DNA from: Algoriphagus aquimarinus
Lineage (GTDB): Bacteria > Bacteroidota > Bacteroidia > Cytophagales > Cyclobacteriaceae
Direction: 5' to 3'
DNA: 64,000 bases
NCBI RefSeq assembly: GCF_007997215.1
Contig: NZ_VORW01000003.1
Coordinates: 124,001-188,000, forward strand
The notes under the pieces were generated by a model. The model was not told where the DNA came from, did not search any database, and saw only the letters and a program-made list of their open reading frames with translations. Shown here in pieces: positions 7,206 to 16,912 of the stretch (the stretch's first letter is position 1; each line of letters begins with the position of its first letter). The position numbers and the translations under genes are program-made.

Positions 7206-9353
7206 ATGCACCTAGATCAACTTTCGGAATTTAATTTACCTCTCGATAATCCGGTACTCAAATTCCTATTGATTTTATTGATCATTTTGCTGGCTCCCAT
7301 AGCTCTCAATCGATTAAAAATCCCGCCACTTCTAGGCCTAATTATCGCAGGAGCCATTGTAGGCCCGAAGGGACTAAACTGGATTGAACGTGACAGTAGC
7401 ATAATCCTCTCGGGTACTGCCGGAATGCTATACATTATGTTTCTGGCAGGATTGGAGATTGACCTAGCCGATTTCCGCAAAAACAGCAAAAAAAGTATCG
7501 TTTTCGGTATGTATACCTTCCTGATTCCAATGATTCTGGGAATGATCACCGGTCTGTATATTCTCAATTTTGGCATGCTGACTTCGATTTTACTAGCTAG
7601 TATGTTTGCTTCCCATACACTGATCGCTTACCCGATGATCTCCAAGATGGGCATAGCAAAAAACAAAGCTGTCAATATCACAGTAGGAGGCACACTAATC
7701 ACAGATACACTTGCTCTGCTAGTGCTTGCTATAGTAGTTGGCGCCACTCAAGGTGAAGTAAACACCATTTTTTGGACAAAATTAGTCGTGTCATTAACGG
7801 TTTTTACTTGCATTATTTTATTTGTGCTCCCACTAATTGCCCGTTGGTTTTTGAAGAAATATGAAGATAATGTGTCCCAATATGTCTTCTGCTTAGTGCT
7901 GGTTTTTTTGGGTGCAGCATTAGCTGAACTGGCCGGCGTAGAGCCAATTATTGGTGCATTCCTAGTTGGCTTGGCTGTAAACCCATTGATTTCGCACGCT
8001 TCTCCTTTGATGAATAGGATCGAGTTTGTGGGAAATGCGATTTTTATTCCCTTCTTCTTAATTGGTGTTGGGATGCTGGTTGATTTTACTGTGTTTATCA
8101 ATGGTTGGGAAGCGATCTCAGTAGCTATAGTCATGACAGTGGTCGCCACTCTCGCCAAGTACCTTGCGGCATTAGCTACCCAGAAAACGTACGGCTTCTC
8201 GAAGGATGAGCGAAGAATCATCTTCGGCTTAAGCAATGCTCAGGCAGCGGCTACGTTGGCTGCAGTGACCGTAGGCTACAAAATCATTCTGGGAACTGAC
8301 GAAAATGGGGAACCGATCCGACTTCTCTCTGAATATGTGCTAAATGGCACTATCATCATGATCCTTGTGACCTGTACTATTGCTTCATTAGAAGCTCAAA
8401 AAGGTGCCAAAAGAATTGCATTTGCAGATTTACCATTAGATGAAGATGCTAGTGAAGAGGTACAGGAGCGTATCCTCATTCCTGTGAGAAATCAGGAAAC
8501 ATCCGACGAGCTGATTCATCTCAGCATCATGCTGAAATCACCGCAGAAACAATCCAACCTTTATGCCCTTAGCATTATCAATTCAGAATTGGAAGATGCA
8601 AATGCTGAAATGAAAGCGCAGAAAACGCTCAATCAAGCCAGTAAAACTGCTGGGGCTACAGATCATTTTCTATACGAATTGCTTCGCTATGACACTAATG
8701 TAGAACATGGGATCTCAGGGGTAATTCATGAAAACAAAATCACAGATTTGGTTCTAGGACTGCACGAGCAGACTAAGATGGATGATAGTTTCCTTGGCAA
8801 TCTCACTGAAGGGCTACTCAGCAAATGCAATACAACAACGTTTATATATAAGCCACATCAGCCATTCGATACACACAAACGCCATCTGGTTTTTATACCG
8901 CCCTATGCCGAAAAGGAACTTGGCTTTCCATTTTGGCTAGTCAAAGTCTGGAATATTGCTCGAAATTCAGGAGCAAGAATGATCTTCTATGCTTCAGATG
9001 AAACTAGAGAATACCTAAGTGACATTTTACAAAAGCATCCAATTCGAGTAGATTTTAGACCTTTCCCAGAATGGGATGAGCTAGGCAATCTGAATATTCT
9101 ACTCAAACCTGACGACAACCTAATTATGGTGCTCAGTCGCAAAGGAGAAGCATCCTATCACCCTCGCCTGGAGCGTGTGCCTCAATTGATCAATTTCTGG
9201 CTAAAAAATCACAGCTTTATTCTTATTTATCCTAATCAGCCAAAAGCAGGCGGAATGCCCGTAATGGACATGATGCATGGCTCACTAATCGGGCCTATTG
9301 AGCGTTTGGACTGGATAGGCAGGACAGTTGCCAGTCTTTTGAAAAGAAAATAG
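7206..9353 (+). CDS. Cation:proton antiporter (CPA2) with C-terminal soluble domain
   Basis: A 715-residue protein. Residues 15 to about 400 are a Na+/H+ exchanger domain with 11-13 membrane helices; visible family features are PPLLGLIIAGAIVGPKGL (41-58), the GGTLITDTLALLVLAIV helix with a conserved Thr-Asp pair, and GVEPIIGAFLVGLAVNPL. Residues 420-715 are soluble and contain two segments resembling universal-stress-protein (USP) halves (ERILIPVRNQET; ending SHPR...ILIYPNQP), which often act as nucleotide-sensing regulatory domains in such antiporters. It probably exchanges Na+ or K+ for protons. It follows the CaCA antiporter by 23 bases. The USP assignment of the tail is inference from pattern. 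Confidence 0.88.
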   Translation: MHLDQLSEFNLPLDNPVLKFLLILLIILLAPIALNRLKIPPLLGLIIAGAIVGPKGLNWIERDSSIILSGTAGMLYIMFLAGLEIDLADFRKNSKKSIVFGMYTFLIPMILGMITGLYILNFGMLTSILLASMFASHTLIAYPMISKMGIAKNKAVNITVGGTLITDTLALLVLAIVVGATQGEVNTIFWTKLVVSLTVFTCIILFVLPLIARWFLKKYEDNVSQYVFCLVLVFLGAALAELAGVEPIIGAFLVGLAVNPLISHASPLMNRIEFVGNAIFIPFFLIGVGMLVDFTVFINGWEAISVAIVMTVVATLAKYLAALATQKTYGFSKDERRIIFGLSNAQAAATLAAVTVGYKIILGTDENGEPIRLLSEYVLNGTIIMILVTCTIASLEAQKGAKRIAFADLPLDEDASEEVQERILIPVRNQETSDELIHLSIMLKSPQKQSNLYALSIINSELEDANAEMKAQKTLNQASKTAGATDHFLYELLRYDTNVEHGISGVIHENKITDLVLGLHEQTKMDDSFLGNLTEGLLSKCNTTTFIYKPHQPFDTHKRHLVFIPPYAEKELGFPFWLVKVWNIARNSGARMIFYASDETREYLSDILQKHPIRVDFRPFPEWDELGNLNILLKPDDNLIMVLSRKGEASYHPRLERVPQLINFWLKNHSFILIYPNQPKAGGMPVMDMMHGSLIGPIERLDWIGRTVASLLKRK

Positions 9354-9523
9354 ACATTTCAACAATTGGATAAGCCCTTAACTGCTCGTCTGCATAAATC
9401 TGCCTTTGGTCATTTTTTAACCGATTTTTCCATAAAATCGAAATATCTTTCCATGATTTTAATTCCAAGGGAGATTTACTTTGGATGTAAGTTATCTCAA
9501 ACCCAAACCTAATTCGACATTTA

Positions 9524-11926
9524 ATGTCTACTTCTTTACTCCGCTCTCATGGCAAGATGTCAATCCTGCTTAGCTTGAGCCTGCTTTTGTGTTTACCCAT
9601 TTTAGCTCAGCAATCTCCCAAAAAAGGCACATTGTCGGGTATTATTCTAGAAGATGGTTCTGCTTCACCACTTCCATTTGCTTCTATCGGTATTTACACC
9701 ACTACTGATAGTCTAGTTTCTGGAGGTCTATCGGATGATAATGGCAAATTTCAAATCGATATTTCTATTGGGAAATTCTACGCTCTTGTGGAGTTTATGG
9801 GCTACGAACCTCTTAAAACGAATTCTTTTTCAATCACAAAAGAATCTCCTTCACATGACCTCGGTCAAATAAAAATGAAAACTACTGCAGGTGATTTGGA
9901 CGAAGTTGTAGTTCAGGGAGAAAAGACCATCATGGAACTTTCATTAGACAAGCGTATTTTCAACGTGGGAAAGGATCTGGCAAATGCTGGTGGTACAGCA
10001 AATGACATTTTGATGAATTTACCTTCTATCGCAGTAGATCCTGAAGGAAATGTTCGCTTGAGAGGGTCCGCCAACGTTCGGATTCTAATCGATGGAAAAC
10101 CTTCAGGGTTGGTGAGTTTCAAAGGCAGTAGCGGACTGCGGCAACTACCAGCAAATATGGTGGAGAGAGTTGAAGTCATCACTAATCCATCTGCCCGATA
10201 CGAAGCTGAGGGAATGGCTGGCGTGATCAATATCATTCTGAAAAAGGAAAATAATCAAGGCTTCAATGGCTCATTTGAAGTAATTGCTGGTACACCTACT
10301 AATCTTGGCTTTACTGCCAATTTGAACTATCGTCGAAAAAAAATCAACTGGTTTATAAATTATGGTTTGGCCCATAGACGCTCGCCAAATGTGGGAATGT
10401 TGTACCAAGAAGTTTATGGGCAGGATACCACCTTCATCCTAAATCAGTCAAATAAAGGACTTGTAACTAGTCTGAATAATAATATCCGAGGCGGTCTAGA
10501 TTATTATTTCAGAGAAAATAGCATCCTGACTTTATCCTATCTATGGCGTAGAAGTGATGCACACCGAATCACAAATATTCGTTACGAAGATTCCTGGAAT
10601 ACGATAGACAACCTACAGAGCTATACTTTAAGAAAACAGGATGAAACAGAAGAAGAGCCTAATTCAGAAATCAGTGCAAATTATAAGAAAACATTTGAAG
10701 AAAAAGGTCATGAATTGACTACTACATTCACTTATCTGAATTATTGGGAAAACTCAGATCAGCTTTTTACCCAAAATACGTTCTCACCTGGAGGAGTTGA
10801 AAACATAGGGCTCGAACAGGTCCAAACGTCAATCAACGATGAATATGAAAATCAGTATTTGGTAATGCTGGATTACGTAAAGCCGTTTGCAAAAGAAGGG
10901 AAGTTCGAGACTGGTTTCCGTACGAGTTTTCGAAGAATGAAAAATGATTACATCGTTCAGCAAAAAGGTGAAGACGGTGAATATTCTCCTCTTCCTGGCT
11001 TGGACAATGTTTTTCTCTACGATGAAAATATCATGGCCGCATACGGGATTATTGGAAACAAAACAAACAACTGGAGCTATCAAGCAGGTCTTCGTGTAGA
11101 AAATACGGATGTAAAAACCATTTTGGAAGAAACTAATGAAGAGAATCCGAGAAAGTACACTAACCTCTTCCCTAGTGCGCATTTGACCTATAACCTTACC
11201 CAAGAAAATGCATTTCAACTCAGTTACAGTCGTCGGGTAAGAAGACCCGTTTACAATGACCTGAGTCCCTACGTGACCCTTTCAGATTCTCGAAATTTCT
11301 TCAGTGGAAATCCAGATTTGAATCCTGAATACACCAATGCGTTTGAACTCGGTCATATCAAATATTTTGACAAGGGGACACTATTTACCACCGTTTATTA
11401 TAGGAGTACGGTAAACAAGATCGAAAGACTTCGCTCTGTAGATGACAAGGGTCATTCTAGGACATTGCCCTATAACTTGAATGGAGAAAATTCTTTTGGA
11501 GTGGAACTGAGTGGAGATTATCGTCCGAAAGAATGGTGGAAGATAGACATGAATGTAAATTTCTTCCATGCAAACATCGACGGAAGTAATATTCAAGCGG
11601 GCTATACTGCCAAAACATATTCTTGGTTGCTTCGCCAAACATCACGATTTACCTTGAATAACGGTATGGATATTCAGTTTAGGGCTAATTATGAAGCCCG
11701 ACAAAAGACTGCTCAAGGAGTTCGAAAAGGCATATTCTTTATGGATTTATCAGCAAGCAAGGACATCATCAATGATCGAGGAACATTGACTCTGAATGCG
11801 ATCGACATCCTAAATTCCCGTAAAAACAGATATATCACGCAAGGAGCAAATTTCTATACTGAAGGCAAATCACAATATCAAAGACGTCAAATTAACATAA
11901 CGATGAATTATCGCCTTAAGCAGTAA
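9524..11926 (+). CDS. TonB-dependent receptor with N-terminal carboxypeptidase-regulatory-like domain
   Basis: An 800-residue outer-membrane protein. A signal peptide ends near residue 29 (LPILAQQ); the Met at residue 12 (9557) is an alternative start just before the hydrophobic core. Residues about 35-115 are a CarboxypepD_reg-like fold (LSGIILEDGSASPLPFASIGIY). A plug domain follows (ANDILMNLPSIAVDPEGNV; RILIDGKPSG; MVERVEVITNPSARYEAEG; VINIILKKEN), then a long OMP_b-brl_3 type barrel. The plug motifs are those of Bacteroidota receptors not linked to SusD. It should import or sense a TonB-dependent ligand, unknown here. The next genes, DUF5916 and DPP-IV, lie in the same direction with gaps of 81 and 105 bases. 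Confidence 0.85.
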   Translation: MSTSLLRSHGKMSILLSLSLLLCLPILAQQSPKKGTLSGIILEDGSASPLPFASIGIYTTTDSLVSGGLSDDNGKFQIDISIGKFYALVEFMGYEPLKTNSFSITKESPSHDLGQIKMKTTAGDLDEVVVQGEKTIMELSLDKRIFNVGKDLANAGGTANDILMNLPSIAVDPEGNVRLRGSANVRILIDGKPSGLVSFKGSSGLRQLPANMVERVEVITNPSARYEAEGMAGVINIILKKENNQGFNGSFEVIAGTPTNLGFTANLNYRRKKINWFINYGLAHRRSPNVGMLYQEVYGQDTTFILNQSNKGLVTSLNNNIRGGLDYYFRENSILTLSYLWRRSDAHRITNIRYEDSWNTIDNLQSYTLRKQDETEEEPNSEISANYKKTFEEKGHELTTTFTYLNYWENSDQLFTQNTFSPGGVENIGLEQVQTSINDEYENQYLVMLDYVKPFAKEGKFETGFRTSFRRMKNDYIVQQKGEDGEYSPLPGLDNVFLYDENIMAAYGIIGNKTNNWSYQAGLRVENTDVKTILEETNEENPRKYTNLFPSAHLTYNLTQENAFQLSYSRRVRRPVYNDLSPYVTLSDSRNFFSGNPDLNPEYTNAFELGHIKYFDKGTLFTTVYYRSTVNKIERLRSVDDKGHSRTLPYNLNGENSFGVELSGDYRPKEWWKIDMNVNFFHANIDGSNIQAGYTAKTYSWLLRQTSRFTLNNGMDIQFRANYEARQKTAQGVRKGIFFMDLSASKDIINDRGTLTLNAIDILNSRKNRYITQGANFYTEGKSQYQRRQINITMNYRLKQ

Positions 11927-12007
11927 AATGTTTTCCAAAATAACCTGAAAAACAAGTTACCCCCCATTTAAGTAATCACTTTACAATCATTTGAAAGACT
12001 TCTTTGC

Positions 12008-14185
12008 ATGCGCAAACTCTCCTTATTTCTATTTCTTAATTTATATTTAGTAGCAACACTTTCAGCTCAAAAGATTAATTCGAACTATCAACTTCATATC
12101 CAAAAAGCGAGTTCGGACATCATTATAGATGGCGGATTACACGAGCAGGCTTGGCTTGATGCAGAAGTTGCCACGGATTTTTTCATGATCACTCCCATGG
12201 ATACGAGTTTTGCAAAGGTAAGAACTGATGTAAGAATGACCTATGATGATGAAAACCTCTATTTACTGGTAGAGAATTTTCACGGAGTAGAAGGACCATA
12301 TATGGTGGAGTCGCTTCGTCGGGATTTCAGCTTTGGTAAGAATGACAACTTCCTGCTCTTTATGGACCCATTCGATGATCAGACCAATGGGTTTTCATTT
12401 GGGGCAAATGCTGCTGGAGCGCAATGGGATGGAATCATGTATAACGGTGGAAGTGTGGACCTCAGCTGGGATAATAAGTGGACTTCCAAGGTCACAAACT
12501 ATGATGACAAGTGGGTTTTTGAAGCGAAAATCCCCTTCAAATCCATCCGCTACAAAAAAGGAATTACCGAATGGGGAATCAATTTTTCCCGACTTGATCT
12601 TAAAACCACTGAAAAATCGGGATGGGCTCCAGTCCCTCGCCAATTCCCATCAGCTTCTTTAGCATACACAGGCATTCTCGTTTGGGATGAAGCTCCTCCA
12701 CAAACTGGCGCAAATATTTCTGTGATTCCTTATGCTATGGGTGGATTGAGCAAGGATGTTGCTGCTGGCAAACCTTCGGAATATCGAAAGGAAGTAGGCT
12801 TGGATGCTAAAATAGGTTTGACTTCTTCGTTGAATCTCGATTTAACTGTAAACCCCGACTTTTCCCAAGTGGAAGTGGATAGACAAGTCACAAATCTGGA
12901 TCGCTTTGAATTGTTTTTCCCGGAGCGGCGACAGTTTTTTCTTGAAAACGGAGACTTATTCGCAGGCTTCGGCTACAGCACCATCAGACCTTTTTTCTCA
13001 AGACGCATCGGGCTAAATGCTCCAATACAATTCGGAGCAAGGCTAAGCGGTAAAATCAACAAAAACTGGCGAGTTGGGGCAATGAATATGCAGACTGGAA
13101 AAGTGAAGGAAGATGAACTACCATCTCAAAACTTTACCGTTTTGGCACTTCAGCGGCAAGTCGGAGCAAGGTCAAATATCACAGGACTATTTATCAACAA
13201 ACAATCGCTGAATTACAATCCTGATCCAAACGCAGAAGCACCTATTTATTCTCAGTTCAATAGAAATGTAGGCTTGGAATATAACCTCGCTTCGTCGAAC
13301 AACCTCTGGACAGGAAAAGCGATGATGCTTCAAAGTTTCGGGCCAGACAATTTAGGCAATGGATTTGTCCATGCTGCCAATCTGAAATACACTGCTGGAA
13401 ATCTCACATGGAGCTGGCAACATGAATATGTATCTGAAAACTATACAGCAGAAGTAGGTTATGTACCAAGAAGAGGATTTTACAAAGTCAATCCCCAGAT
13501 AGGTTATCGCTGGTTTCCTAAAAGTGCGAAAATCCTAAGTCATGGCCCAGACGTAAGCACAACCTTCTTTTTCAACAAAGACGGAGAAAAAACTGACAAC
13601 ACTACCTTTCTCGCTTACAATCTAAAATGGCGAAGCCAAAGTACATTTATGCTTTGGACTAGCACTGACTACGTGAAGTTGCAGAGGCCTTTTGACCCGA
13701 CGAATTACAGCAGAGATACGCTGGCCACTGGAACAGAACATCAGTGGTATGCCATGGGGGCGGAATATACCTCAAAGCCACAAAGTCTATTTACCTACGC
13801 ATTTACTACTCGACTGGGCGGTTACTACGCTGATGGCCATCGCTATAATGCTACCGCTGAACTTGGTTATAGATTTCAACCCTATGTGAGTCTTGCAATG
13901 ACTGCAGCTTATAATGAAATTCTATTACCAGAGCCTTGGAATACCACTAGTTTCTGGTTGGTTGGCCCAAGAGTCGACGTCACGATGACAAATACCCTTT
14001 TCTTTACCGCCTTTGTCCAGTATAACGAGCAGATAGAAAACATTAACTTAAACACCCGATTCCAGTGGAGATTTAAACCTGCATCTGATCTCTTTTTGGT
14101 TTATACAGACAATTATCTCCCTGCTCCATTTTACACCAAAAATCGTTCAGTGGTGCTGAAGTTTACTTATTGGTGGAATCTGTAG
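12008..14185 (+). CDS. DUF5916 domain-containing outer-membrane protein with CBM9-like N-terminus
   Basis: A 725-residue protein with a signal peptide (residues 1-20, ending LSAQ). Residues about 27-215 resemble the carbohydrate-binding family 9-like domain that precedes DUF5916 (IDGGLHEQAWLDAEVATDFF; NDNFLLFMDPFDDQTNGF; WGINFSRLD). The remaining 500 residues are a DUF5916 region that looks like a large beta-barrel: the conserved FFPERRQFFLENGDLFAGFG at 305-323, then repeated aromatic-ended strands up to the final FTYWWNL, a typical outer-membrane C-terminus ending in a hydrophobic residue. Function of this family is unknown. Being placed between a TonB receptor and a secreted peptidase suggests uptake or processing at the cell surface, but nothing shows it. 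Confidence 0.85.
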   Translation: MRKLSLFLFLNLYLVATLSAQKINSNYQLHIQKASSDIIIDGGLHEQAWLDAEVATDFFMITPMDTSFAKVRTDVRMTYDDENLYLLVENFHGVEGPYMVESLRRDFSFGKNDNFLLFMDPFDDQTNGFSFGANAAGAQWDGIMYNGGSVDLSWDNKWTSKVTNYDDKWVFEAKIPFKSIRYKKGITEWGINFSRLDLKTTEKSGWAPVPRQFPSASLAYTGILVWDEAPPQTGANISVIPYAMGGLSKDVAAGKPSEYRKEVGLDAKIGLTSSLNLDLTVNPDFSQVEVDRQVTNLDRFELFFPERRQFFLENGDLFAGFGYSTIRPFFSRRIGLNAPIQFGARLSGKINKNWRVGAMNMQTGKVKEDELPSQNFTVLALQRQVGARSNITGLFINKQSLNYNPDPNAEAPIYSQFNRNVGLEYNLASSNNLWTGKAMMLQSFGPDNLGNGFVHAANLKYTAGNLTWSWQHEYVSENYTAEVGYVPRRGFYKVNPQIGYRWFPKSAKILSHGPDVSTTFFFNKDGEKTDNTTFLAYNLKWRSQSTFMLWTSTDYVKLQRPFDPTNYSRDTLATGTEHQWYAMGAEYTSKPQSLFTYAFTTRLGGYYADGHRYNATAELGYRFQPYVSLAMTAAYNEILLPEPWNTTSFWLVGPRVDVTMTNTLFFTAFVQYNEQIENINLNTRFQWRFKPASDLFLVYTDNYLPAPFYTKNRSVVLKFTYWWNL

Positions 14186-14238
14186 CTTTTAAAATACTTC
14201 CATTTTGATGGATTCTTCTGGAATATTAACTCTGTGGC

Positions 14239-14272
14239 TTGGAGTTCTAGATATAGGTTAACTTTATCTTTG
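14239..14272 (+). promoter_or_regulatory. Promoter of the DPP-IV gene
   Basis: TTG at 14239-14241 and TATCTTTG at 14265-14272, separated by 23 bases, match the Bacteroidota -33 and -7 boxes at the long end of the allowed spacing. The -7 box is 18 bases from the ATG at 14291. It argues against the longer reading frame that begins at 14234, since translation cannot start upstream of the promoter. Confidence 0.55.
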
Positions 14273-14290
14273 AGAAAATCCCCCAAAGAA

Positions 14291-16525
14291 ATGAACAGTA
14301 GAATCAATTATTTAGCCTTCATAATTGTGGCATTTTTTACCATTGGTAAAATTTCCGCCCAAGACTCCTCACTCCTGACTCTGGACAGAATATACAGTTC
14401 CAGAGAATTTTCACAGGAAAGGCTTCAGCCTATTCAATGGATTGAAAATGGAGCAGCCTATGTGACGGTTGAGAGCGACAATGAACTGAGTCGATGGGAT
14501 TCTAAAACCTTAGAAAAAAGCATTTTTGTGCCCGGATCAGCTTTGCAAAATGGTGGGAAACCAATTTCAATTGAATCGTTCACACTTTCTGATGATGGAT
14601 CAAAAGTTCTGATTTTCACTAACTCCAGTCGCGTATGGAGATCAAATACCAAAGGAGATTATTGGGTTTATGATCTTGCTTCCAAAGAATTGAAACAGGT
14701 TGGAAGCAAATTCGATCCATCATCACTAATGTTTGCAAAATTTTCCGCAGATAATGAATACGTAGCCTACGTGCAAAAATTCAACTTGTATAAGGAAAAT
14801 TTTAAGACCGGAGAAATCACTCAGCTAACCAGCGACGGTACAGATAAGATCATCAACGGCACATTTGATTGGGCTTACGAAGAGGAATTTGGAAAACGAG
14901 ATGGCTTTTCTTGGAGTCCAGATGCTAAGTTCATTGCTTACTGGCAGATCGATGCATCCAAGATTGGCACATTTTACATGATCAATAATACTGATTCGGT
15001 TTATTCCAAACCTATTCCATTGCAATACCCAAAAGTTGGTCAAGAGCCAGCAGGAGCTAAAATCGGGCTATTAGATATGGCTTCACAAAAGACCAACTGG
15101 ATTCCAATTCCAGGTGGAGAAACTGAAAATTACTTGCCAGGGACGCAATGGATCAACGAAGACTTATTGCTCATCCAACAGATGAATCGCAAGCAAAATC
15201 TCTTGACTATTTGGACATACCAACCTTCCTCAGCTGAGCTAAAGAAAATCTATACCGAATCAGAGGAAACTTGGGTGGACTTGGCCTATCCGGATCTTTC
15301 CAAAAATGGCTGGAGTGACAACAGCTTGCCTTTAGTAGATGGTGGAAAAGCTTTCCTAAGGATGACCGAAAATGATGCGTGGAGACATATCTACAAAGTT
15401 GAAATAGCTACCGGAAAGAAGATACTTATCACGCCTGGAGAATATGACGTAGCATCTTTTGGAGGAGTAACTGATAAGGAAGTTTACTTCATCGCATCAC
15501 CCAACAATGCTACTCAGCGCTACCTCTATGCCATCGACTTGGCAGGAAAAGGACAACTCCGTAGGGTAACTCCAGAAGCTTTCGAAGGTGTAAACACCTA
15601 TGATATCGCTCCTAATGGTCTAGCTGCAATACATACGAATCAGAGTACGAAGAAGCCATCAACGGTGCGCCTCATCAGCCTACCAAAACACACTATAGTC
15701 AAAAACTTGGTTGAAAACACAGCTTATACCCAAAAGCTAGCATCTCTCAAAACTCCTGAAATCAAATTCACTACCGTGACCACATCAGAAGGAGTTACAC
15801 TGGATGCGCGGGTGATTTACCCTATTGATTTTGACGAATCGAAGAAGTACCCAGTTCTTTTCCATGTCTATGGCGAACCTTGGAGTACAGTCGCTACAGA
15901 TACTCAAGTTGGGCTTTACAATATTATGCTGGCGCAAAAAGGTTACTTCATCATTGATATGGATAACCGAGGTACACCGACCTTGAAAGGAAGCGCTTGG
16001 AGGAAAAGCATTTATAGAAAAATCGGCGTCATTAATGCGCAGGACCAAGGTCTGGCTGCGAAGGAATTATTGAAGCTCCCTTACTTGGACGAAAATAGAG
16101 TAGCTGTTTGGGGTTGGAGTGGCGGCGGTTCGATGACGCTTAATCTAATGTTCAAATTCCCTGAAGTCTACCAAACAGGAATGTCCGTGGCTGCTGTCTC
16201 AAATCAACTGATCTACGATAATATCTATCAGGAGCGCTACATGGGACTTCCTCAAGAAAACATGGAAGATTTCGTTAATGGTTCTCCCATCACTTATGCT
16301 AAAAATCTGGAAGGAAATCTCTTGATCGTGCATGGCACAGGCGACGACAATGTTCACTACCAAGGTGCCGAAATGCTCATGAATGAACTGATCAAGCATA
16401 ACAAGCAATTTCAAATGATGCCCTACCCAAATCGCTCTCATGGGATATACGAAGGAGCAGGGACAAGTCTACATTTGTACACCTTGCTCACAAATTATCT
16501 AATGACTCACACTCCAGTCAATTAA
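14291..16525 (+). CDS. Secreted dipeptidyl-peptidase IV family serine peptidase (S9B)
   Basis: A 744-residue exported enzyme that removes X-Pro or X-Ala dipeptides from peptide N-termini. Signal peptide: residues 1-23 (hydrophobic LAFIIVAFFTIG, then ISAQD). An N-terminal beta-propeller domain carries the DWAYEEEF motif whose Glu pair binds the substrate amino terminus. The C-terminal alpha/beta-hydrolase domain has the full triad: S610 in GWSGGGS, D685 in GTGDDNVH and H717 in NRSHG. Length is normal for bacterial DPP-IV. The frame could be read 19 codons further up, but the signal peptide and the promoter at 14265-14272 favour this start. It fits peptide use in the periplasm or at the cell surface. 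Confidence 0.93.
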   Translation: MNSRINYLAFIIVAFFTIGKISAQDSSLLTLDRIYSSREFSQERLQPIQWIENGAAYVTVESDNELSRWDSKTLEKSIFVPGSALQNGGKPISIESFTLSDDGSKVLIFTNSSRVWRSNTKGDYWVYDLASKELKQVGSKFDPSSLMFAKFSADNEYVAYVQKFNLYKENFKTGEITQLTSDGTDKIINGTFDWAYEEEFGKRDGFSWSPDAKFIAYWQIDASKIGTFYMINNTDSVYSKPIPLQYPKVGQEPAGAKIGLLDMASQKTNWIPIPGGETENYLPGTQWINEDLLLIQQMNRKQNLLTIWTYQPSSAELKKIYTESEETWVDLAYPDLSKNGWSDNSLPLVDGGKAFLRMTENDAWRHIYKVEIATGKKILITPGEYDVASFGGVTDKEVYFIASPNNATQRYLYAIDLAGKGQLRRVTPEAFEGVNTYDIAPNGLAAIHTNQSTKKPSTVRLISLPKHTIVKNLVENTAYTQKLASLKTPEIKFTTVTTSEGVTLDARVIYPIDFDESKKYPVLFHVYGEPWSTVATDTQVGLYNIMLAQKGYFIIDMDNRGTPTLKGSAWRKSIYRKIGVINAQDQGLAAKELLKLPYLDENRVAVWGWSGGGSMTLNLMFKFPEVYQTGMSVAAVSNQLIYDNIYQERYMGLPQENMEDFVNGSPITYAKNLEGNLLIVHGTGDDNVHYQGAEMLMNELIKHNKQFQMMPYPNRSHGIYEGAGTSLHLYTLLTNYLMTHTPVN

Positions 16526-16574
16526 AAAACTTAAAGATTAGGATTATTTACTCCGAATAGTGAAGCTGAATAGC

Positions 16575-16757
16575 TTATTGCTCAATTGATTTCGCTTCGA
16601 AAGAACTTATTTCTCCTTCCTCAATATCAACCCTAATGTCTATAGGATTGCAGCAAACTTCACAGTCTTCGATATACTGCTGGGAGGAGATTGATGGGTA
16701 AATCAACATAGTTATGTCAGCTAGACAGTAAGGACATTGAAAGAAGTGTTCAAGCAT
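16575..16757 (-). CDS. CPXCG motif-containing cysteine-rich protein
   Basis: A 60-residue protein with CPYC at residues 8-11 and CEVCC at 32-36, the spacing of a small zinc ribbon. This is the CPXCG family found widely in Proteobacteria and Bacteroidota, with no known function. It is acidic in its C-terminal half (DIEEGEISSFE). The gene is convergent with the DPP-IV gene, 49 bases away. Confidence 0.85.
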   Translation of the reverse strand: MLEHFFQCPYCLADITMLIYPSISSQQYIEDCEVCCNPIDIRVDIEEGEISSFEAKSIEQ

Positions 16758-16791
16758 TCTTCAAGATAATCAAATATAAAAGGCTCATCAA

Positions 16792-16854
16792 CTGACTGTA
16801 TTTATATTAATTCCGTCACTTACCTGACGGTATTTACATTAATTCCGTCAGTTA
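16792..16854. repeat. Two 31-base direct repeats with inverted CTGACGG/CCGTCAG ends
   Basis: The copies span 16792-16822 and 16824-16854 and differ at four positions. The second copy begins CTGACGG and ends with CCGTCAG four bases before its last base, so its ends form a 7-base inverted repeat; the first copy has CTGACTG and CCGTCAC. The repeat junction itself (CCGTCA, 6 bases, TGACGG) is another inverted repeat. The array ends 58 bases before the start of the DUF4143 ATPase and looks like a double operator. Only two copies exist, so it is not a CRISPR array. Confidence 0.7.
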
Positions 16855-16912
16855 GATTTTTAATTCCTCCAAAAAATAATTTACTTTGCACTGTATTACA
16901 AGCAGATAGCAA

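Noticed and set aside
7748..8236. 162-codon minus-strand frame
   Set aside because: Antisense to the membrane helices of the CPA2 antiporter; typical shadow of hydrophobic codons.
10829..11218. 129-codon minus-strand frame
   Set aside because: Antisense to the TonB receptor barrel; no signal, motif or upstream site.
16792..16854. Short CRISPR array
   Set aside because: Only two repeat units, no spacer of 25-45 bases between them (one base), and no cas gene.
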